Shown: positions 8,424 through 19,364 of the stretch, one piece after another | Position numbering within the stretch: the stretch's first letter is position 1 | How the letters are laid out: each line of letters starts with the position of its first letter | Origin: Falsiroseomonas stagni DSM 19981 | GTDB taxonomy: Bacteria; Pseudomonadota; Alphaproteobacteria; Acetobacterales; Acetobacteraceae | Direction: 5' to 3' | DNA length: 64,000 bases | Assembly: GCF_900114315.1 (NCBI RefSeq) | Contig: NZ_FOSQ01000001.1 | Coordinates: 372,001-436,000, forward strand | Notes under the pieces: model-generated | Seen by the model: the letters and a program-made list of their open reading frames with translations, nothing else | What the model was told of the DNA's origin: nothing | Database searches by the model: none | Made by a program: the position numbers and the translations under genes

Positions 8424-10280
8424 ATGCGCCGCCGCGACCTGATGTCCCTCTCCGCCGCCCTGGGCCTTGCGCCCGGGCTTTCGCATGCCGCCACCCCCGC
8501 CGGCGGCAGCGCCGCCCCGGGCCAGGCCGTGCGCACCCATGCGCTGTCCCTGCTGGGGGAGCCCGCGCTGCCGGCCGACTTCACCCATTTTCCCTGGGTG
8601 AACCCCAATGCGCCCAAGGGGGGTGAGGTCGCGCTGACGGCGCTGGGGTCCTTCGACAGCTTCAACGGCTTCGTCATCCGCGGCACGGCGGCCGTGGGCC
8701 TCAACCTGCTCTACGACACGCTGCTGAAGGAAAGCGCGGACGAGGCCAGCACCGAATACCCCTACCTCGCCCAATGGGTGGAACTGCCGGCGGATCGCAA
8801 GGGCGTCAGCTTCGACCTCAACCCGGCCGCCCGCTGGCATGATGGCCGCCCCGTCACCGCCGCCGACGTGGTCTGGACCTTCAACACGCTGCGCCAGCAC
8901 GGCCGCCCGGGCTTCCGCGCCTACTACGCCGATGTGACGGAGGTGGTGGCCGAATCGGAACGCCGGGTCACCTTCCGCTTCAAGGACGACCAGAACCGCG
9001 AACTGGCCCTGATCCTCGGCCAGATGGTGGTGCTGCCGCAGCATTGGTGGCAGGGGCGGGACTTCGCCCGGCCGCTGCTGGACCCGCCGCTGGGCTCCGG
9101 CCCCTACCGGATCGAGCGTTTCGAGGCCGGGCGCAGCATCGTCTATCGCCGCGTCACCGATTGGTGGGCGAGGGGCCTTCCCTCCATGCGCGGCCAGCAT
9201 AATTTCGACGTCCGCCGCTTCGAGTATTTCCGCGACAACACCGTCTCCCTGGAAGCGTTCAAGGCCGGCCAGATCGATTTCCGCACGGAGAATGTCGCCC
9301 GCGACTGGGCCACGGCCTACGACTTCCCCGCCCGCCGCCGCGGCCTGGTGAAGCTGGACGAGATCCGCCACGAACTGCCGACCGGCATGCAGGCCTGGGC
9401 GGTGAATCTCCGCCGGCCCATCTTCCAGGATGCCCGCGTCCGCCGCGCCCTGGTGGAAGTCTTCGACTTCGAATGGCTCAACGCCAATGTCTTCTTCGGC
9501 GCCTATGCGCGGACCAGCTCCTTCTTCTCCAACTCCGAACTCGCCTCCTCCGCCCTGCCGCAGGGGCGGGAACTCGCCATCCTGGAACGCTTCCGCGGCC
9601 GCGTGCCGGCGGAGGTCTTCACCAGCGAATACCGCCTGCCCGTCACCGACGGCTCCGGCAACAACCGCGATGGCCTGCGCCGCGCGCTGGCGCTGCTGCA
9701 ATCCGCCGGCTGGCAGGTGCGCGACCGCCGCCTGGTGAATGCCCAGGGCCAGCGCTTTGAGTTCGAGATCCTGCTCCAGGGCGCCACCTTCGAACGCGTG
9801 GCGCTGCCCTATGTGCAGTGGCTGGAACGGCTTGGCATGGCGGTGCGCGTCCGCACCGTCGATCCCGCGCAGTACCAGAAGCGCATGGACGAATTCGACT
9901 ACGACATGACCATCGACAGCATGGGCCAGTCGCTGTCCCCCGGGAACGAGCAGCGGGACTACTTCACCTGCGAGAAGGCGCGCGAGCCCGGCAGCCAGAA
10001 CGTCGCCGGCATCTGCGAACCCGCGATCGACGAACTCGTCGAACTCGTCGTCACGGCGCCGGACCGGGAGGAGCTGGTGGCCCGCACCCGCGCCCTGGAC
10101 CGCGTGCTGCTGGCCCATAACTACGTCATCCCCCACTGGCACAGCCGCAGCTTCCGCATCGCCTTCTGGGACAAGCTGATGCGGCCGGAACGGAACCCGC
10201 GCTACAACCTCTCCCTCGACTGGTGGTGGGTGGATGTGGAGCGGGAGCGTGCGCTGCCCGACGCGCGCCGCGCGCTGTAG
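8424..10280 (+). CDS. yejA: Periplasmic oligopeptide-binding protein of a Yej-type ABC importer
   Basis: Family-5 solute-binding protein, 618 residues, with a Tat-like signal (MRRRDLMSLSAALGLA ... SHA). Its mature body is typical of YejA: TLLKESADEASTEYPYLA, NPAARWHDGRPVTAADVVWTF, GSGPYRIERFEAGRSI and TAYDFPA. Yej systems import oligopeptides such as microcin C; related alphaproteobacterial YejBEF systems import cell-wall muropeptides (established for relatives, inferred here). First gene of yejABEF. The ATG at 8424 is preferred over the GTG at 8418. Confidence 0.9.
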   Translation: MRRRDLMSLSAALGLAPGLSHAATPAGGSAAPGQAVRTHALSLLGEPALPADFTHFPWVNPNAPKGGEVALTALGSFDSFNGFVIRGTAAVGLNLLYDTLLKESADEASTEYPYLAQWVELPADRKGVSFDLNPAARWHDGRPVTAADVVWTFNTLRQHGRPGFRAYYADVTEVVAESERRVTFRFKDDQNRELALILGQMVVLPQHWWQGRDFARPLLDPPLGSGPYRIERFEAGRSIVYRRVTDWWARGLPSMRGQHNFDVRRFEYFRDNTVSLEAFKAGQIDFRTENVARDWATAYDFPARRRGLVKLDEIRHELPTGMQAWAVNLRRPIFQDARVRRALVEVFDFEWLNANVFFGAYARTSSFFSNSELASSALPQGRELAILERFRGRVPAEVFTSEYRLPVTDGSGNNRDGLRRALALLQSAGWQVRDRRLVNAQGQRFEFEILLQGATFERVALPYVQWLERLGMAVRVRTVDPAQYQKRMDEFDYDMTIDSMGQSLSPGNEQRDYFTCEKAREPGSQNVAGICEPAIDELVELVVTAPDREELVARTRALDRVLLAHNYVIPHWHSRSFRIAFWDKLMRPERNPRYNLSLDWWWVDVERERALPDARRAL

Positions 10281-10295
10281 CAACCAGAACCCCTG

Positions 10296-11417
10296 ATGGC
10301 CGCCTATATCCTTCGCCGGCTGCTGCTGGTGATCCCGACGCTGTTCGGGATCATCGTCATCAACTTCGCCGTCGTGCAATTCGCCCCCGGCGGCCCCGTG
10401 GAGCAGATGCTCGCGGAACTGCGCGGGGAGGGCCAGGTGCTCGGCCGCCTCACCGGCGAAGGCGGCGGGGAGACGCGGCAGCCCGGCAGCGCCGGACCCT
10501 CCATGACCTCCGGCGAAAGCTCGGGCGGCCCCGTCGGCAATTATCGCGGCGCGCGGGGCCTGGACCCCGCCATCGTGCGGGACATCGAGAAGATGTTCGG
10601 CTTCGACAAGCCCGCCCATGTCCGCTTCCAGGAGATGATGCTGGGCTACCTGACCTTCGATTTCGGCCGCAGCCTGTTCCGGGACCGGCCGGTGGTGGAT
10701 TTGATCGTTGAGAAGATGCCCGTCTCCATCAGCCTCGGCCTCTGGTCCACGCTGATCATCTACCTCGTCTCCATCCCCCTCGGCATCCGCAAGGCGGTCA
10801 GGGACGGTTCGCGCTTCGACCTCTGGACCTCCGGCGTCGTGCTGGTGGGCTACGCCATCCCGGGCTTCCTGTTCGCCATCATGCTCGTCGTCTTCTTCGC
10901 CGGCGGGTCCTTTCTCCAGTGGTTCCCGCTGCGGGGGCTGGCGACGTCAGGCTCCGAAACCTGGCCCTTCTGGCAGCGGTCGCTGGACTATGCATGGCAC
11001 ATGGCGCTGCCGACTCTGGCGCTGGTCATCGGCGGCTTCGCGGGGCTCGTCATGCTCACGAAGAACAGCTTCCTGGACGAGATCGGCAAGCAATACGTCG
11101 TCACGGCGCGGGCCAAGGGCAACACGGAAAACCGCGTCCTCTACGGCCACGTCTTCCGCAACGCGATGCTGCTGATCATCGCGGGCTTCCCCGCGGCCTT
11201 CATCGGCATCCTCTTCACCGGCGCCCTGCTGGTGGAAATCGTCTTCTCGCTGGACGGGCTCGGCCTGCTGGGCTTCGAGGCCGCGATCCGCCGCGACTAC
11301 CCCATCATGTTCGCCACGCTCTACATCTTCACCCTGCTCGGACTGCTCATGCAGATCGTCGGCGACGTCATGTACACCATCATCGACCCCCGCATCGACT
11401 TCGAGGCGCGGCGGTGA
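10296..11417 (+). CDS. yejB: ABC peptide importer permease YejB
   Basis: Inner-membrane permease of the DppB/OppB type, 373 residues. The N-terminal helix ([29 protein letters not shown]) is followed by a Gly/Ser-rich periplasmic insert (about 45-90, [16 protein letters not shown]) characteristic of YejB. The permease domain carries the cytoplasmic EAA-like loop ([22 protein letters not shown]). It starts 15 bp after yejA. A 217-bp gap full of hairpins separates it from yejE, unusual for an importer operon. Confidence 0.93.
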   Translation: MAAYILRRLLLVIPTLFGIIVINFAVVQFAPGGPVEQMLAELRGEGQVLGRLTGEGGGETRQPGSAGPSMTSGESSGGPVGNYRGARGLDPAIVRDIEKMFGFDKPAHVRFQEMMLGYLTFDFGRSLFRDRPVVDLIVEKMPVSISLGLWSTLIIYLVSIPLGIRKAVRDGSRFDLWTSGVVLVGYAIPGFLFAIMLVVFFAGGSFLQWFPLRGLATSGSETWPFWQRSLDYAWHMALPTLALVIGGFAGLVMLTKNSFLDEIGKQYVVTARAKGNTENRVLYGHVFRNAMLLIIAGFPAAFIGILFTGALLVEIVFSLDGLGLLGFEAAIRRDYPIMFATLYIFTLLGLLMQIVGDVMYTIIDPRIDFEARR

Positions 11418-11440
11418 GGGGGGTGTGCGCGGGTGGCTTC

Positions 11441-11620
11441 GCAGGGGGGCTTTGCCCCCCTGCACCCCCCACCAGGAGGCAGCGGCCTCCTGGACCACAG
11501 GCCTTGAACGCCGGAGAAGAGGGGGGGCGAAGTGCCCCCCTCTTCTCCGGCGTTGAAAGTTCCGGCGGGGTCCGGGGGGGGCCACGCCCCCCGGCGGGGG
11601 TGCGGGGGCAGAGCCCCCGC
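11441..11620. repeat. Cluster of five hairpins between yejB and yejE
   Basis: Five perfect inverted repeats lie side by side in the gap between yejB and yejE. They pair 11441-11450 with 11454-11463 (10 bp, loop ttt); 11472-11480 with 11485-11493 (9 bp); 11507-11526 with 11535-11554 (20 bp, 8-nt loop); 11572-11579 with 11587-11594 (8 bp); and 11602-11609 with 11613-11620 (8 bp, loop aga). None is followed by a T-run. They could form stable RNA stem-loops that alter the yejB/yejE expression ratio, or be a composite intergenic repeat element. Confidence 0.9.
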
Positions 11621-11634
11621 GAGGCGACCCGCGC

Positions 11635-12665
11635 ATGACCCCCATCACACGCCGCCGCCTGGCGAACTTCCGTGCGAACCGACGCGGCTTCTGGTCGCTC
11701 TGGGTCTTTCTCCTGCTGTTCTTCCTGACCCTCTTCGCCGAGTTCATCGCGAATGACCGGCCGCTGGTCGCGCATGTCGACGGCAAGTGGTTGTTCCCGG
11801 TCGCGATCGGCTATGCGGAGGAAGACGTCCTGCCGGATGGCTTGCCGGTGACGATGGACTGGCATGATCCGGAGTTGCGGAAGGAATTCGCGGATCGCGG
11901 GGGATGGGCGGTGTGGCCGCCGATTCCGTATCGCCATGACACGGTGGTGCGCGATCTCGGCAGGCCATCGCCGGCGCCGCCTTCGGCGCGGAACTGGCTG
12001 GGCACGGATGACCAGGGGCGGGATGTGATGGCGCGGGTCATCTACGGCTTCCGCATTTCCGTGCTGTTCGGCTTCACGCTGACCCTGGTGAGTTCCGTCA
12101 TCGGCATCGCGGCGGGGGCGGTGCAGGGGTATTACGGGGGTTGGGTCGATCTCGGCTTCCAGCGATTCATCGAGGTCTGGTCAGGGATGCCGCAGCTGTA
12201 TCTGCTGATCATCCTGGCCAGCGTGATCGAGCCGAGCTTCTGGACCCTGCTGGTCTTTCTGCTGCTGTTCAGCTGGATGGGGCTGACCGGCGTGGTGCGG
12301 GCGGAATTCCTGCGTGGCCGGAACCTGGACTATGTGCGCGCCGCGCGGGCGATGGGTGTTTCCGACACGGCGCTGATGGTCCGCCACATCCTGCCGAATG
12401 CGATGGTCGCCACGCTGACCTTCCTGCCCTTCATCCTGTCCGGGTCGGTGACGGTGCTGGCGAGCCTCGATTTCCTCGGCTTCGGCCTGCCGCCTGGCAG
12501 CGCATCCCTCGGGGAACTGGTGTCGCAGGGTAAGAACAATCTCCAGGCCCCCTGGCTCGGCATCACCGCCTTCTGCGTGCTGGGCGGCGTGCTGACCTTG
12601 CTGATCTTCGTGGGCGAGGCCGTGCGCGACGCCTTCGATCCGCGGAAGCTTCCGGGAGGTGGGCG

Positions 12666-12669
<4 letters not shown>
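11635..12669 (+). CDS. yejE: ABC peptide importer permease YejE
   Basis: Second permease (DppC/OppC type, 344 residues). The N-terminus ITRRRLANFRANRRGFWSLWVF leads into the first membrane helix. A long periplasmic segment typical of YejE follows (GYAEEDVLPDGLPVTMDWHDPE ... GGWAVWPPIPYRHDT), then LGTDDQGRDVMARVIYGFRIS and the EAA loop (AARAMGVSDTALMVRHILPNAM). The start comes immediately after the hairpin cluster; no strong Shine-Dalgarno is evident. Its stop overlaps yejF (GTGA). Confidence 0.93.
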
Positions 12670-14275
<1,606 letters not shown>

Positions 14276-14279
<4 letters not shown>

Positions 14280-14737
14280 GTGAAGCCAAGGAGCCGGCGG
14301 AGGATGTCGATCCCCGCCCGCCGCTGATCCTGCTGCGCGCGCTGCTGGACAGCCAGGCGGTCAAGCTCGGCGTCCATATCCGCAAGATGAATTCGCCGGG
14401 CAGCCCCGTCTATTTCTACGGGGAGAACATCTGGCCCGCCGCCACAATCCTGACGGCGTCCTTCGCCGGGACGGCGCTGGTGCACTGGTATCTCGGCGCC
14501 GCGATCCTGGCCGTCGGCTGCTACTGGTGGATCTTCAAGGTGCAGCCGCGCATCCGCGACGGCGTCTTCGAACGCACCACCGCGCTTGCGATCCTGTCGG
14601 AGGAGAATTTCGACGCGCTCTGGGCGAAGGGCGTGCTCAGCCTCTATGCCGAGGTGCCGGACGGAAGAAAGTTCGCCGCCACCAGGCGGGATGACTGGCG
14701 CGTCTTCGTGCGCCTGCTGACCAGGGAAACCGCGTGA
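14276..14737 (+). CDS. Small two-helix membrane protein, unknown function
   Basis: 153 residues with two adjacent hydrophobic segments (about 55-70, WPAATILTASFAGTALV, and about 72-88, YLGAAILAVGCYWWIF). They are flanked by a soluble N-terminus (LILLRALLDSQAVKLGVHI) and a C-terminal soluble part (ALAILSEENFDALWAKGVLSLY). I do not recognise the family. Start and stop overlap yejF and the reductase gene by ATGA on both sides, so it is translationally coupled to both and may be a genuine operon partner. Confidence 0.75.
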
Positions 14738-15669
14738 TGGCTGTGCTGCTTTCCACCAAGGCCGCGACGATGGATTGGTGGCGCCGCGCGCTGCTGGCCG
14801 TGGACCCGGGCTTGACCATCCGCCTGTTCCCCGATGCTGGCGACCCCGCCGAGATCGAGGCCGCGGTGGTCTGGACGGCGCATGACATGGCGGAGCTGCG
14901 CCGCTACCCCAACCTGAAGCTCATCGTCTCCATGGGCGCGGGCGTGGATCACCTGCTGCGCCCGCCGGGGCCGCCGCCGGGCATTCCGGTGGCCCGCCTG
15001 GTGGATCGAATGTTGACCACGCAGATGGGCGAATGGGTGCTGCTGAATGTCCTGCGCTTCCACCGCCAGGACCTGGATTATCGCGCGCTCCAGGCCGCGA
15101 AGCGCTGGGAGGAACTGCCCGCGCCGGTCACGGCCGAGACGCGCATCGGCATCCTCGGCCTCGGTGAGCTCGGCAGCCATGCCGCGGGGCTGCTCACGCG
15201 CCTCGGCTTTCCGGTCATGGGCTGGACGCGCCGGCCGAAGGTGGTCGATGGCGTGCAGACCTTCCATGGCGCGGACGGGCTTGCCGCCATGGCCGCGCAG
15301 TCGAACATCCTCGTCTGCCTGCTGCCGCTGACGCCGGAGACGCGCGGCATCGTCGATGCGGCCCTGCTCTCCCGGCTGCCGAAGGGCGCCTTCCTCATCA
15401 ACGGTGCCCGCGGCGGGCATGTGGTGGATGCGGATCTGCTGGCGGCGCTGGAAACGGGGCAGGTGGCTGCGGCGGCGCTGGACGTCTTCCAGCCCGAGCC
15501 TCTGCCGGCGGATCACGCCTACTGGTCGCATCCGAAGGTGGTGATGACGCCGCATGCCGCGAGCATCACCATCCCCGAAAGCGCCGCGCCCCAGGTCGTG
15601 GAGAACCTCCGTCGCGCCCGGGCCGGCGAGGCGCTGATGAACCTGGTGGATTTCAGCGCGGGCTACTGA
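14734..15669 (+). CDS. ghrA: Glyoxylate/hydroxypyruvate reductase A (D-2-hydroxyacid dehydrogenase)
   Basis: NAD(P)H-dependent reductase of the D-isomer-specific 2-hydroxyacid dehydrogenase family, GhrA branch, 311 residues. Visible are SMGAGVDHLL, the Rossmann motif GILGLGELGSHAAGLL (about 138-153), NGARGGHVVDADLL with the catalytic Arg, the catalytic Glu region (DVFQPEPLP) and the catalytic His in MTPHAASIT. The substrate is presumably glyoxylate or hydroxypyruvate. Last gene of the yej operon by overlap (ATGA). A G/C-rich hairpin follows the stop. Confidence 0.88.
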   Translation: MMAVLLSTKAATMDWWRRALLAVDPGLTIRLFPDAGDPAEIEAAVVWTAHDMAELRRYPNLKLIVSMGAGVDHLLRPPGPPPGIPVARLVDRMLTTQMGEWVLLNVLRFHRQDLDYRALQAAKRWEELPAPVTAETRIGILGLGELGSHAAGLLTRLGFPVMGWTRRPKVVDGVQTFHGADGLAAMAAQSNILVCLLPLTPETRGIVDAALLSRLPKGAFLINGARGGHVVDADLLAALETGQVAAAALDVFQPEPLPADHAYWSHPKVVMTPHAASITIPESAAPQVVENLRRARAGEALMNLVDFSAGY

Positions 15670-15685
15670 CCCGGGAAAGCCGGGC

Positions 15686-15707
15686 GCCGCCCCCCTGGGG
15701 GAGCGGC
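15686..15707. terminator. Putative bidirectional terminator hairpin
   Basis: Imperfect stem gccgcccccc / ggggagcggc between the convergent ends of the ghrA-like gene and the MarR gene. There is no poly-T tail, so this is a weak, position-based call. Confidence 0.4.
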
Positions 15708-15715
15708 ACGCGGGA

Positions 15716-16114
15716 TCAGCCGGCGCGGCGGGCTTCGGTCGCGGCGGCTTCGCCGGCGGGTGCGCTTTCGCGTGCCGTCTGCTCGGCCTGCGCCATGATG
15801 CTCCGCATGTCCCGCAGGAAGGACGCGCCCTTCAGCGTGCGCTGCACGAGCACGCTGCGGCGGTCCATCGGGTCCACCTTGCGGCGGGCCAGGTCGAGCT
15901 CGCCCAGCCGGTCCAGCGCCCGCGTGATGGCGGGCTTCGAGACGTTGAGTTCCGCCGCCAGCCCGCGGACGGTGTGCGGGCCGTCGGTGAGATAGACCGT
16001 CAGGAACACGCCAAGCTGTCGGGCGGACAGGTCTGGCCCATCCCGGCGGACGAGGGCGACGACGGTGTCGCGAAGAATGCCGACAAGCTGGTCGGGGGAT
16101 GATTGCGTTGCCAT
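15716..16114 (-). CDS. MarR-family transcriptional regulator
   Basis: 132-residue winged-helix regulator. The DNA-binding core includes LSARQLGVFLTVYL, TVRGLAAELNVSKPAITRALDRL (recognition helix) and the wing DPMDRRSVLVQRT. The start at 16114 is set by a strong Shine-Dalgarno (gaggaagga) a few bases upstream; an open frame continues to 16276 but the added 54 residues are low-complexity. Target genes are not evident; a lower-GC region upstream (16130-16290) probably holds its promoter. Confidence 0.85.
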   Translation of the reverse strand: MATQSSPDQLVGILRDTVVALVRRDGPDLSARQLGVFLTVYLTDGPHTVRGLAAELNVSKPAITRALDRLGELDLARRKVDPMDRRSVLVQRTLKGASFLRDMRSIMAQAEQTARESAPAGEAAATEARRAG

Positions 16115-16292
16115 GGTCTCAAATCCTTCCTCGGCGCGCTTTCGGCTACCGGGCGCCGCCTTGGACGGGGCGCCCTGGCGGCCCGTGGCGCGCCCTTCCG
16201 ATGAATCGCTCTGTGAAAGGTGCTGCCGCTGTATGCTCTTCTGAGAGCGTTTTGAGGCAGAAAGTTCCCGTTTCATCTCGATTTCGTTACCG

Positions 16293-17705
16293 TCAAGGGT
16301 TGTCGCGGTGAAGAAGAAGGGCTGTCACGGCGCGGCTAAGCGCGCGCGCGGTCTGGATTTCCCCGCCTTCCGGCCGCCCGGCGCGTGTCTGATCGTTCCA
16401 GGCATAGAGGTCGACATGGGCCCATCGCAGGTCGTCCGGTACGAAGCGACGGAGGAACAGCGCGGCCACCACCGCACCCGCCATCGGCTTCGAGGCAACG
16501 TTGTTGATATCGGCGACGTTGCTGTCCAGCCAAGAAACGTAACTTCTATGTAATGGCAGCTGCCACAAAGGATCATGCACGTCCAAGCCGAAACGAAGAA
16601 TGGTTTTCGCCACCTGCGCGTCATCGGAGAAAAGTGCCGGCAAATCAGGGCCGAGTGCGACGCGCGCTGCTCCCGTCAGGGTTGCCGCGTCCAGAACCAG
16701 GGCTGGTGCCTGTTCCGCCGCAAAGGCCAGCAGGTCCGCCAGCACCAACCGCCCTTCCGCGTCGGTGTTGCCGATCTCGACCGTCAGCCCCTTTCGAGTC
16801 GCGATGACATCCATCGGCCGGAAGGCAGCGCCGGAGACCGAATTCTCCACCGCCCCCACCAGCAGCAGCAGCCGGATCGGCGCGCCCGACGCCATCAGCA
16901 TCTCCGCCAGCGCGATCATGGTGGCGGCGCCGCCCATGTCCTTCTTCATCCGCAACATCGAGGCGGCCGGCTTCAGGTCGAGCCCGCCCGTGTCGAAGCA
17001 CACGCCCTTGCCGCAGAGCGCCAGCAGCGGTGCATCCGCCGCGGCATCCGGCCCCTGCCAGCGCAGCACCGCCACCCGCGGCGCGCGTGGGCTGCCCTGG
17101 CCGACGGCAGCCACGGCGGGGAAGCCTTCCGCCAGCGCCGCGCCCTCGATCACCTCGAAGGTCGCGCCATGCGCCGCCGCCAGGTCGCCGATCGCGGCGG
17201 CCAGTTCCTCCGGCCCCAGATGCCCGGCGGGGGTATTGATCAGGTCCCGGCCCCGGCAGATGGCGCGTGCTTCCGCCAGCGCCGTCTCCGTGCCCGGCGG
17301 CGTCGCCAGCCGCGCGGGCTGCCGGGATGGCGCCTTGAACCGGCTGTAGCGATAGGCGCCAAGGCACCAGCCCAGCACCGCGGGCGCTGCCTCGGCCTCG
17401 CCCTCCAGGCGCCAATCCGTCCCCTCCGGCAGGGCCATCGGCAAGCCGCCATAGGCCCAAGGGGAGGCCGCGTGGGAGGCCGCATCATCGCCCAGCCCTG
17501 CCACAGCACCGTCGATCCCGGACCCGCCGGTCGCCGACAGACTGGGCAGCAGGCGCCATTCCTGCGCCTTGGCGGTGAAGCCGCTGGCGCGCAGGAAGGC
17601 CGCCTGGCTGGGCGGCAGGCGTTGCAGCAGCCCCGCCAGGCCGCCCCGTGTCACCAGGTGCAGCGGCAGGGCCGGTGCGTCGCCCGGGATCAGACAATCT
17701 AGCAT
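16293..17705 (-). CDS. M17 leucyl aminopeptidase family protein
   Basis: Cytosolic metallo-aminopeptidase, 470 residues, related to PepA. The N-terminal domain is variable. The catalytic domain shows LINTPAGHLGPEELA, the metal/active-site segment GKGVCFDTGGLDLKP, MKKDMGGAATMIALAEML and the signature NTDAEGRLVLADLL. The ADINNVASKPMAGAVVAALFL stretch lines the site. A short stretch of DNA (about 16500-16640, near the C-terminal coding part) is visibly less GC-rich than its surroundings, but the frame and motifs are intact. Confidence 0.92.
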   Translation of the reverse strand: MLDCLIPGDAPALPLHLVTRGGLAGLLQRLPPSQAAFLRASGFTAKAQEWRLLPSLSATGGSGIDGAVAGLGDDAASHAASPWAYGGLPMALPEGTDWRLEGEAEAAPAVLGWCLGAYRYSRFKAPSRQPARLATPPGTETALAEARAICRGRDLINTPAGHLGPEELAAAIGDLAAAHGATFEVIEGAALAEGFPAVAAVGQGSPRAPRVAVLRWQGPDAAADAPLLALCGKGVCFDTGGLDLKPAASMLRMKKDMGGAATMIALAEMLMASGAPIRLLLLVGAVENSVSGAAFRPMDVIATRKGLTVEIGNTDAEGRLVLADLLAFAAEQAPALVLDAATLTGAARVALGPDLPALFSDDAQVAKTILRFGLDVHDPLWQLPLHRSYVSWLDSNVADINNVASKPMAGAVVAALFLRRFVPDDLRWAHVDLYAWNDQTRAGRPEGGEIQTARALSRAVTALLLHRDNP

Positions 17706-17897
17706 CGCGTCTCCGATGGCGGCCTGGCCGCCAGGATTGTCCAGATTCCCCGATGGAGCCTGAACGATGTGTTAACAGCTTGGATGATTGCAACCCATGA
17801 TGGTGCGATCACGGTTGCGATACAGCCGGTGGTGATGGGGTCGGTGGCGGCGATCCGGCGCCCTTTCAGGGTGTCCACCTGGATGGTAGGGCGGGGT

Positions 17898-18986
17898 ATG
17901 CGGATCCTGCTTTGGTATTGGGGGCGGCGCGGCGGTGGCGCGCAATTCTCGCTCGGCCTCGCCCGTGAACTGGCGGGCCGGCCCGGCATCGGGCTCAGCC
18001 TGTCGGTGTCCGCGCAGGGTGAGTTGGTGGAGGGATTCCGCGCCCTGGGCGCGCCGATCGACATGGTGGAGACCTATCGCGGCCTCGGCGGATTCGCCAC
18101 CGGGCTCCTGCGCGTGCCGGGCCTCGCGCGGCGGCTGGTGGAGCAGGCGCGGGGCGCGGATCTCGTGCTCTCGGGCATGACCCACACCTGGACGCCGCTG
18201 GTGGCGCCGGCCCTGGCGAAGGCGGGCATTCCCTTCATCCCCGTGGTGCATGACGCCGCGCCCCATCCCGGCGACCCGGCCTTCGCCTGGGGATGGCGCC
18301 TGCGGCGCGAATTGGGCGCCGCCCGCGCCGCGGTTGCCCTCTCCGACGCCGTGGCGGCGACGCTGGCGCGGGTCGCGCCGGGCCTGCCCGTGGTCCGCAT
18401 GGCGCTGCCCGCGCTGGTCCAGGGCGGCGTGGCGATGCCACGCCCGGCCGGTGCCGGCCTCCGCCTGCTCTTCTTCGGTCGTCTGCGGGCCTATAAGGGC
18501 CTCGACCTGTTGCGCGACGCGTTCCGCGCCTTCCACGCCACGCATCCCGAGGCGACGCTGCGGGTGGTGGGGGAGGGGGATGCCGAATCCTGCGCGCCCG
18601 GCCTTTCCGCGCTGCCCGGCGTCACGGTCGAGCATCGCTGGGTGGCGGAGGACGCCATTGCGGCCCTGCTGGCCGAGGCCGACGCTGTCGTGCTGCCCTA
18701 TCGGGAGGCCAGCCAATCCGGCATCGCCCCGCAGGCGCTCGCGCTCGGCGTTCCGGTGGTGGCGACACCGGTGGGCGGGCTGGCCGAGCAGGTCCGCGAA
18801 GGCCATGGGGGCGTCCTGGCGACGGCGGTGACGGCGGCGGCCTTTGCCGATGCCCTGCGGCACCTGGCTGAACCCGGCGCGCTGGCGCGCCTTGGCGCGG
18901 AAGCGCGCGCTGCCGGCGGGCCGGACTGGGCGGCGGAGGTGGACCGGCTGCTGGCGGGGATCCGCCCCGCCCTCAGCGCGGGATGA
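17898..18986 (+). CDS. Family 4 glycosyltransferase
   Basis: GT-B fold transferase, 362 residues. The N-terminal acceptor half starts MRILLWYWGRRGGGAQFSLGLARE. The C-terminal donor half has LRLLFFGRLRAYKGLDLL, EATLRVVGEGD, the WVAEDAIAALLAEADAVVLPYRE segment and SQSGIAPQALALGVPVVATPVGGLAEQV, where the family's E-x7-E-type donor site lies. The ATG at 17898 follows gcggggt; an upstream frame from 17769 adds no plausible domain. It stands outside the main glycan cluster, so its acceptor is unknown. Tail-to-tail overlap with the next gene. Confidence 0.88.
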   Translation: MRILLWYWGRRGGGAQFSLGLARELAGRPGIGLSLSVSAQGELVEGFRALGAPIDMVETYRGLGGFATGLLRVPGLARRLVEQARGADLVLSGMTHTWTPLVAPALAKAGIPFIPVVHDAAPHPGDPAFAWGWRLRRELGAARAAVALSDAVAATLARVAPGLPVVRMALPALVQGGVAMPRPAGAGLRLLFFGRLRAYKGLDLLRDAFRAFHATHPEATLRVVGEGDAESCAPGLSALPGVTVEHRWVAEDAIAALLAEADAVVLPYREASQSGIAPQALALGVPVVATPVGGLAEQVREGHGGVLATAVTAAAFADALRHLAEPGALARLGAEARAAGGPDWAAEVDRLLAGIRPALSAG

Positions 18987-19188
18987 CGATGCCGCTGCTC
19001 CACTGGAGGATGCCGAGGCCGAAGATGACGGCGCCAATGCCATAGATGACGGAATGCTGCACGGGCGTGACCCGCAGCGCCACCAGCGCCAGCGTGCCGA
19101 ACAGCGCCCGCCAGAAGGACGCGTCCAGCATCAGCAGCCCGACGAAGGTGAAGCCGAGGAAGCACAGAATCCGCACTGCCGTGATCAT
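18973..19188 (-). CDS. Small three-helix membrane protein
   Basis: 71 residues, almost all hydrophobic: ITAVRILCFLGFTFVGLLML, FWRALFGTLALVALRV and YGIGAVIFGLGILQWSSGIV. No family recognised. The start at 19188 places the first helix at the N-terminus; the frame extends to 19242 without coding appeal. The stop lies 14 bp inside the convergent GT4 gene. Confidence 0.55.
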   Translation of the reverse strand: MITAVRILCFLGFTFVGLLMLDASFWRALFGTLALVALRVTPVQHSVIYGIGAVIFGLGILQWSSGIVIPR

Positions 19189-19298
19189 GCCTGGCCTTCC
19201 GATGCGATGCGCCGTTCTGGCGCATGGCGTGCAGCCGGGCAAGCGGAAGGCCGAAGCCGCCGCGCCGCCGTTGTCCCATCCCGGCGCCGCCGGTCGCC

Positions 19299-19364
19299 TA
19301 CGCCAGTACCTCCGGTACCTTATCCCAGCACCTCCGGTACCTTATCCCAGCACCTCCGGTGCGG
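19299..19364. repeat. Three tandem 22-bp repeats spanning a stop codon
   Basis: Copies at 19299-19320, 19321-19342 and 19343-19364 share the core ccagcacctccggt (ccagtacctccggt in the first); the unit is tatcccagcacctccggtac plus ct. The TAA of the eight-repeat protein gene (19342-19344) lies at a unit junction. On the coding strand the copies read PEVLG-stop, then again in the same style downstream, as if the last codons had been duplicated. Confidence 0.93.

Noticed and set aside
8142-10619. An 825-codon minus-strand frame opposite yejA
   Set aside because: Shadow of the solute-binding protein gene; no recognisable domains.
16115-16276. N-terminal extension of the MarR regulator
   Set aside because: The strong Shine-Dalgarno before 16114 sets the start; the extension is low-complexity Ser/Arg/Gln-rich.
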